Assembly: GCF_007786455.1 (NCBI RefSeq)
Contig: NZ_VNJK01000003.1
Coordinates: 372,001-436,000 of the forward strand
DNA length: 64,000 nucleotides
DNA from: Paenibacillus agilis
Lineage (GTDB): Bacteria > Bacillota > Bacilli > Paenibacillales > Paenibacillaceae
Reading direction: 5' to 3'
Below the pieces are notes generated by a model. The model had not been told where the DNA came from and ran no database searches. It saw nothing but the letters and a program-made list of their open reading frames with translations. Each line of letters starts with the position of its first letter. Position 1 is the first letter of the stretch. This document shows, piece after piece, positions 61,794-64,000 of this stretch. The translations under genes and the position numbers were made by a program.

Positions 61794-62861
61794 ATGGGGT
61801 TGCCTAGTGTAGTAATTGAATTCAAACAAAAAGCAGCAAGTGCTGTAGAACAAGGTGCTGTTGGTGTACTGGCACTTGTATTGAAAGATGCATCAGTAAA
61901 TGAAGTGAAGGAATATACGTTGTTCGGTATCGAGGATGTACCAGCTGGATTGAGTGTTGAAAACTTAGCTTATATTCAACAAGGGATGATTGGTCTTCCT
62001 AAGGAAGTGAAGTTGGTTGTGATCCCGGCTGCGGCTGTTGATTATAGCGCTGCATTGGATCGTTTGGAGACAATTACATTCAATGTCGTTGCTTTCCCTG
62101 GTGTTAAGGATACTGAAGTTGCGGCTCTATCCACGTGGGCGAAGACGATGTTTACGAATAAAGAGCGCCGTATTCTCGCTGTGCTGCCGCATGCAGCAGC
62201 GGATCATCCTGCTGTTATTAACTTTGCTACCGACAACATTGAAGTTGGTGCGAAGACGTATACAGCTAGTCAATATACGGCTCGTATTGCTGGCTTGGTT
62301 GCTGGCTTGCCTTTGACGGTGGCACCGACATTCCAAACACTCCCTGAAGTGACGAATGTACCGAAGCTGACGAAGGCAGATGCAGATGCAGCTGTTAAGG
62401 CTGGCAAATTGATTTTGTTCCATGACGGCGAAAAAGTGAAAATTGCTCGCGGTGTTACTTCTTTCTTAACGGTTACAGAAGCACTAGGTGCAGACTGGAA
62501 GAAGATTAAAGTCGTGCGCATCCTGAACAAGACGTACCACGATATGAAAGCAACGATCGAGGATCATTACGTTGGCAAGGTGCAAAACTCTTATATGAAT
62601 AAGCTGCTGCTCATTTCTGCAATTAATGCGTATTACGAAGTGTTGGAGCAAGAAGGTATTCTTGATCCAGGTAAAAATATCATTGATATCGATCTAGCTG
62701 CGCAGCGTACGTACTTGAAATCGATTCTTGGCGCTGAGGAAGTTGCTAAGATGACAGAGCAGCAGTTGAAAGAAGCGAATACACGTGATCAAGTATTCTT
62801 GGCGGCAACACAGCGTCCGTTGGATGCAATCGAAGACGTGAAGATTAGTGTTTATTTGTAA
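61794..62861 (+). CDS. Contractile tail sheath protein
   Basis: The 355-residue protein has the sheath family pattern (XkdK/diffocin type). The N-terminal part is GLPSVVIEFKQKAASAVEQG, an ATAKTYTASQY-like AKTYTASQYTARIAGLVAGL segment follows, and the C-terminal conserved strand is VRILNKTYHDMKATIEDHY with DKNIIDIDL-type GKNIIDIDLAAQRTYL. The sheath contracts to drive the inner tube into a target cell. Length (about 355) is that of R-type bacteriocin sheaths, not of long phage sheaths. The ATG follows AAGGAGGAATAATCG. It is 13 nt after the previous gene. Confidence 0.88.
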   Translation: MGLPSVVIEFKQKAASAVEQGAVGVLALVLKDASVNEVKEYTLFGIEDVPAGLSVENLAYIQQGMIGLPKEVKLVVIPAAAVDYSAALDRLETITFNVVAFPGVKDTEVAALSTWAKTMFTNKERRILAVLPHAAADHPAVINFATDNIEVGAKTYTASQYTARIAGLVAGLPLTVAPTFQTLPEVTNVPKLTKADADAAVKAGKLILFHDGEKVKIARGVTSFLTVTEALGADWKKIKVVRILNKTYHDMKATIEDHYVGKVQNSYMNKLLLISAINAYYEVLEQEGILDPGKNIIDIDLAAQRTYLKSILGAEEVAKMTEQQLKEANTRDQVFLAATQRPLDAIEDVKISVYL

Positions 62862-62916
62862 GGAAAATGTTGTTCAAATTATAACTTGTAACGATACGAT
62901 TAAGGAGGAATTATAG

Positions 62917-63342
62917 ATGGCTTTTACTGGTGAACAAGTAATATCCGGGACGTTTGGTGAGGTATGGATGGCAGGGGATTATGTAGCGGAAGCGCTATCC
63001 CTTGAAGCAAAAATCGAGATTGAAAAGGAAGATGTACCTATTACCGGTAAGTTTGCAACAGATTCCAAATTTATGGGCTATAAAGGTACAGGCACGTTGA
63101 AAATGCACAAAGCGAATTCTCGTATGATCAAATTGATCAGTGAAAAGATTAAGCGCGGCATTAATCCTCGTTTCAGCATTATCTCCAAACTTAAAGATCC
63201 ATCTGTTGATGGGGTTGAGATTATTGAGATTAAGGATGCTAGCTTTAATGACCTAAGCTTAATCAACTGGGAATTGAAGAAGAAGGGCGAGATTGAGGCG
63301 CCATTTACATTTACAGACTGGGTCGTAACTGCGTCAATTTAA
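62917..63342 (+). CDS. Phage tail tube protein (XkdM-like)
   Basis: The 141-residue protein has the tail-tube pattern: GTFGEVWMAGDYVAEALSLE at the start, KFATDSKFMGYKGTGTLKMH in the middle and the ELKKKGEIEAPFTFTDWVV end. It polymerises as the inner tube within the sheath. It starts at ATG after AAGGAGGAATTATAG and follows the sheath gene by 55 nt. Confidence 0.88.
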   Translation: MAFTGEQVISGTFGEVWMAGDYVAEALSLEAKIEIEKEDVPITGKFATDSKFMGYKGTGTLKMHKANSRMIKLISEKIKRGINPRFSIISKLKDPSVDGVEIIEIKDASFNDLSLINWELKKKGEIEAPFTFTDWVVTASI

Positions 63343-63468
63343 TGGTGTGGAATCGACTATGCGGCTTAACGTTTGCTGCAAAAATGAGTCAATGACAGGC
63401 GGTGTACAACGTATGCCGTCTTTTTGCTATTTTCATACTTTCATGGAATCAGAAAAGGGGTTATCAAT

Positions 63469-63891
63469 ATGAGTAAATCTACATTTGATCTTTTGCTAGG
63501 CTTGGGGCAAGGCAAATTGAGCCGTCCTTCTAAAGAAGTAGAGCTTAAGCGTCTTAGCCAGAACGCTGGTGAGCCGGTTGTTTTCAAGTGCCAAGCGTTA
63601 ACGATGGATGAGTTTGAAGAAATCCAAGAAATCTCCATGTCTGTTAGTAAAAAGGGAGAGTTGGAAAGCTTCAGCGCGAGCCAAGTTCAGCTGTTTACGT
63701 TATTGAAAGGTATCGTGGAACCTGATTTAAAAGATAAGCGCTTGCTGGATGCATATGGGGTTTCTACACCGAAACAATTGTTGGAATCTTCGAAGCTTCT
63801 TTTGCCTGGTGAAATTACACAGCTTTACAACATCATTTCTTCGCTTTCTGGCTTTGGTGAAGGTTCCTTGGAAGAGTTAAAAAACGAATAA
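63469..63891 (+). CDS. Tail assembly chaperone, short form (XkdN-like)
   Basis: The 140-residue protein has the features of the short tail-assembly chaperone that follows the tube gene: SKSTFDLLLGLGQGKL at the start, KCQALTMDEFEEIQEISMSV, and an acidic helical end (GEGSLEELKNE). ATG 63469 follows AAAGGGGTTATCAAT. The gene ends TTA AAA AAC GAA TAA, which contains the -1 slippery heptamer and gives the extended form described separately. Confidence 0.8.
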   Translation: MSKSTFDLLLGLGQGKLSRPSKEVELKRLSQNAGEPVVFKCQALTMDEFEEIQEISMSVSKKGELESFSASQVQLFTLLKGIVEPDLKDKRLLDAYGVSTPKQLLESSKLLLPGEITQLYNIISSLSGFGEGSLEELKNE

Positions 63892-63949
63892 GGTCGGATG
63901 GCTATGGCGAAATGCTCTATTACTATTGGAGCCGAAAAGGCATCCGGCC
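63879..63949 (+). promoter_or_regulatory. Programmed -1 frameshift signal
   Basis: The heptamer A AAA AAC (63879-63885) is in the zero frame of the chaperone gene, two codons before its stop. After a 6-nt spacer a 9-bp stem follows, GGTCGGATG (63892-63900) with CATCCGGCC (63941-63949), one G-U pair, and a nested GGCT with AGCC. This is the classical slippery site plus stimulatory stem arrangement. Confidence 0.8.
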
Positions 63950-64000
63950 TTCTATTATACAGTCGATGTCAGCGGGCGAGCGACACCTTATCCGTGCGTT
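63885..64000 (+). CDS. -1 frame extension of the tail assembly chaperone (partial)
   Basis: If ribosomes slip at A AAA AAC, translation continues CGA ATA AGG TCG and so on and stays open to the window edge. The predicted extension includes YYYWSRKGIRPSIIQSM and then GERHLIRAF, the pattern of the C-terminal T part of phage tail chaperones (an aromatic and basic stretch, then a short helix ending in an aromatic residue). The end is cut by the window. It would be made as a fusion to the 140-residue protein. Confidence 0.65.

Noticed and set aside
63898..64000. Zero-frame ATG GCT ATG GCG start right after the tail chaperone stop
   Set aside because: It also stays open to the edge, but its translation (MAMAKCSITIGAEK) lacks a ribosome binding site and looks less like a tail protein than the -1 frame. 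Only the sequence past 64000 can decide fully.

Overview
The window reads as a chromosomal segment of a Gram-positive, low-to-moderate GC Firmicute of the Paenibacillaceae type, most likely Paenibacillus or a close relative. The reasons are the strong AGGAGG ribosome binding sites with many GTG and TTG starts, exported proteins with S-layer homology (SLH) domains, CcpA-type cre sites, a class Ib ribonucleotide reductase with NrdR boxes, a TPP riboswitch before thiC, and YneF-, FolE- and DUF402-type genes. Species cannot be fixed from this sequence alone. No rRNA, tRNA or CRISPR array was seen.

Layout. 1-14.2 kb is mostly cell-envelope and exported functions: two lipoproteins (one a cytochrome c), mutY, an SLH protein followed by a very large exported protein of unknown role, a secreted GH85 endo-beta-N-acetylglucosaminidase under a perfect cre site, an exported protein with four Gmad2 domains, and an ECF sigma factor with its overlapping DUF4179-type membrane partner. 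14.2-25.4 kb is mixed housekeeping: deformylase, two half-size chromate transporter genes with an overlapping ROK regulator, a truncated erythromycin-esterase-family remnant, sodA, a GNAT enzyme, DUF402 phosphatase, RNase HI, a QueG-Ogt fusion, yneF, folE and a protein of unknown function. 25.5-32.7 kb holds a LysR regulator divergent from an ankyrin lipoprotein and a deaminase-like amidohydrolase, then a two-component system whose response regulator is frameshifted, next to an array of direct repeats and a second SLH protein. 33-37 kb has an orphan Dam-type methylase, a long superoxide dismutase with a repeat linker and an alpha/beta hydrolase. 37.4-44.9 kb has an IclR regulator, thiC and nrdIEF. 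45-52.8 kb has three full-length exported erythromycin-esterase-family paralogues, a kinase-like phosphotransferase and a P-loop kinase-like protein. 52.8-60.9 kb has a transporter, aconitase, an amidase-domain protein, ddl and two small unknown genes. From 61.3 kb to the edge a contractile phage-tail module begins.

Points of most interest. (1) The tail assembly chaperone gene ends in a canonical -1 slippery heptamer (A AAA AAC) followed after 6 nt by a 9-bp stem, and the -1 frame stays open to the window edge. This is a very probable programmed frameshift. (2) The tail module follows housekeeping genes directly, with no head genes in view, which suggests a tailocin-like element. (3) A roughly 176-bp intergenic repeat with imperfect terminal inverted repeats occurs three times. 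(4) Near-identical 17-bp palindromes lie in the iclR promoter and just upstream of the acnA promoter, which suggests a regulatory link. (5) An array of TGTAAYG repeats and a perfect 11-bp tandem repeat lie between the broken two-component system and an SLH protein gene. (6) QueG and Ogt are fused in one reading frame. (7) The erythromycin-esterase-family genes have multiplied, and two copies share a duplicated promoter region.
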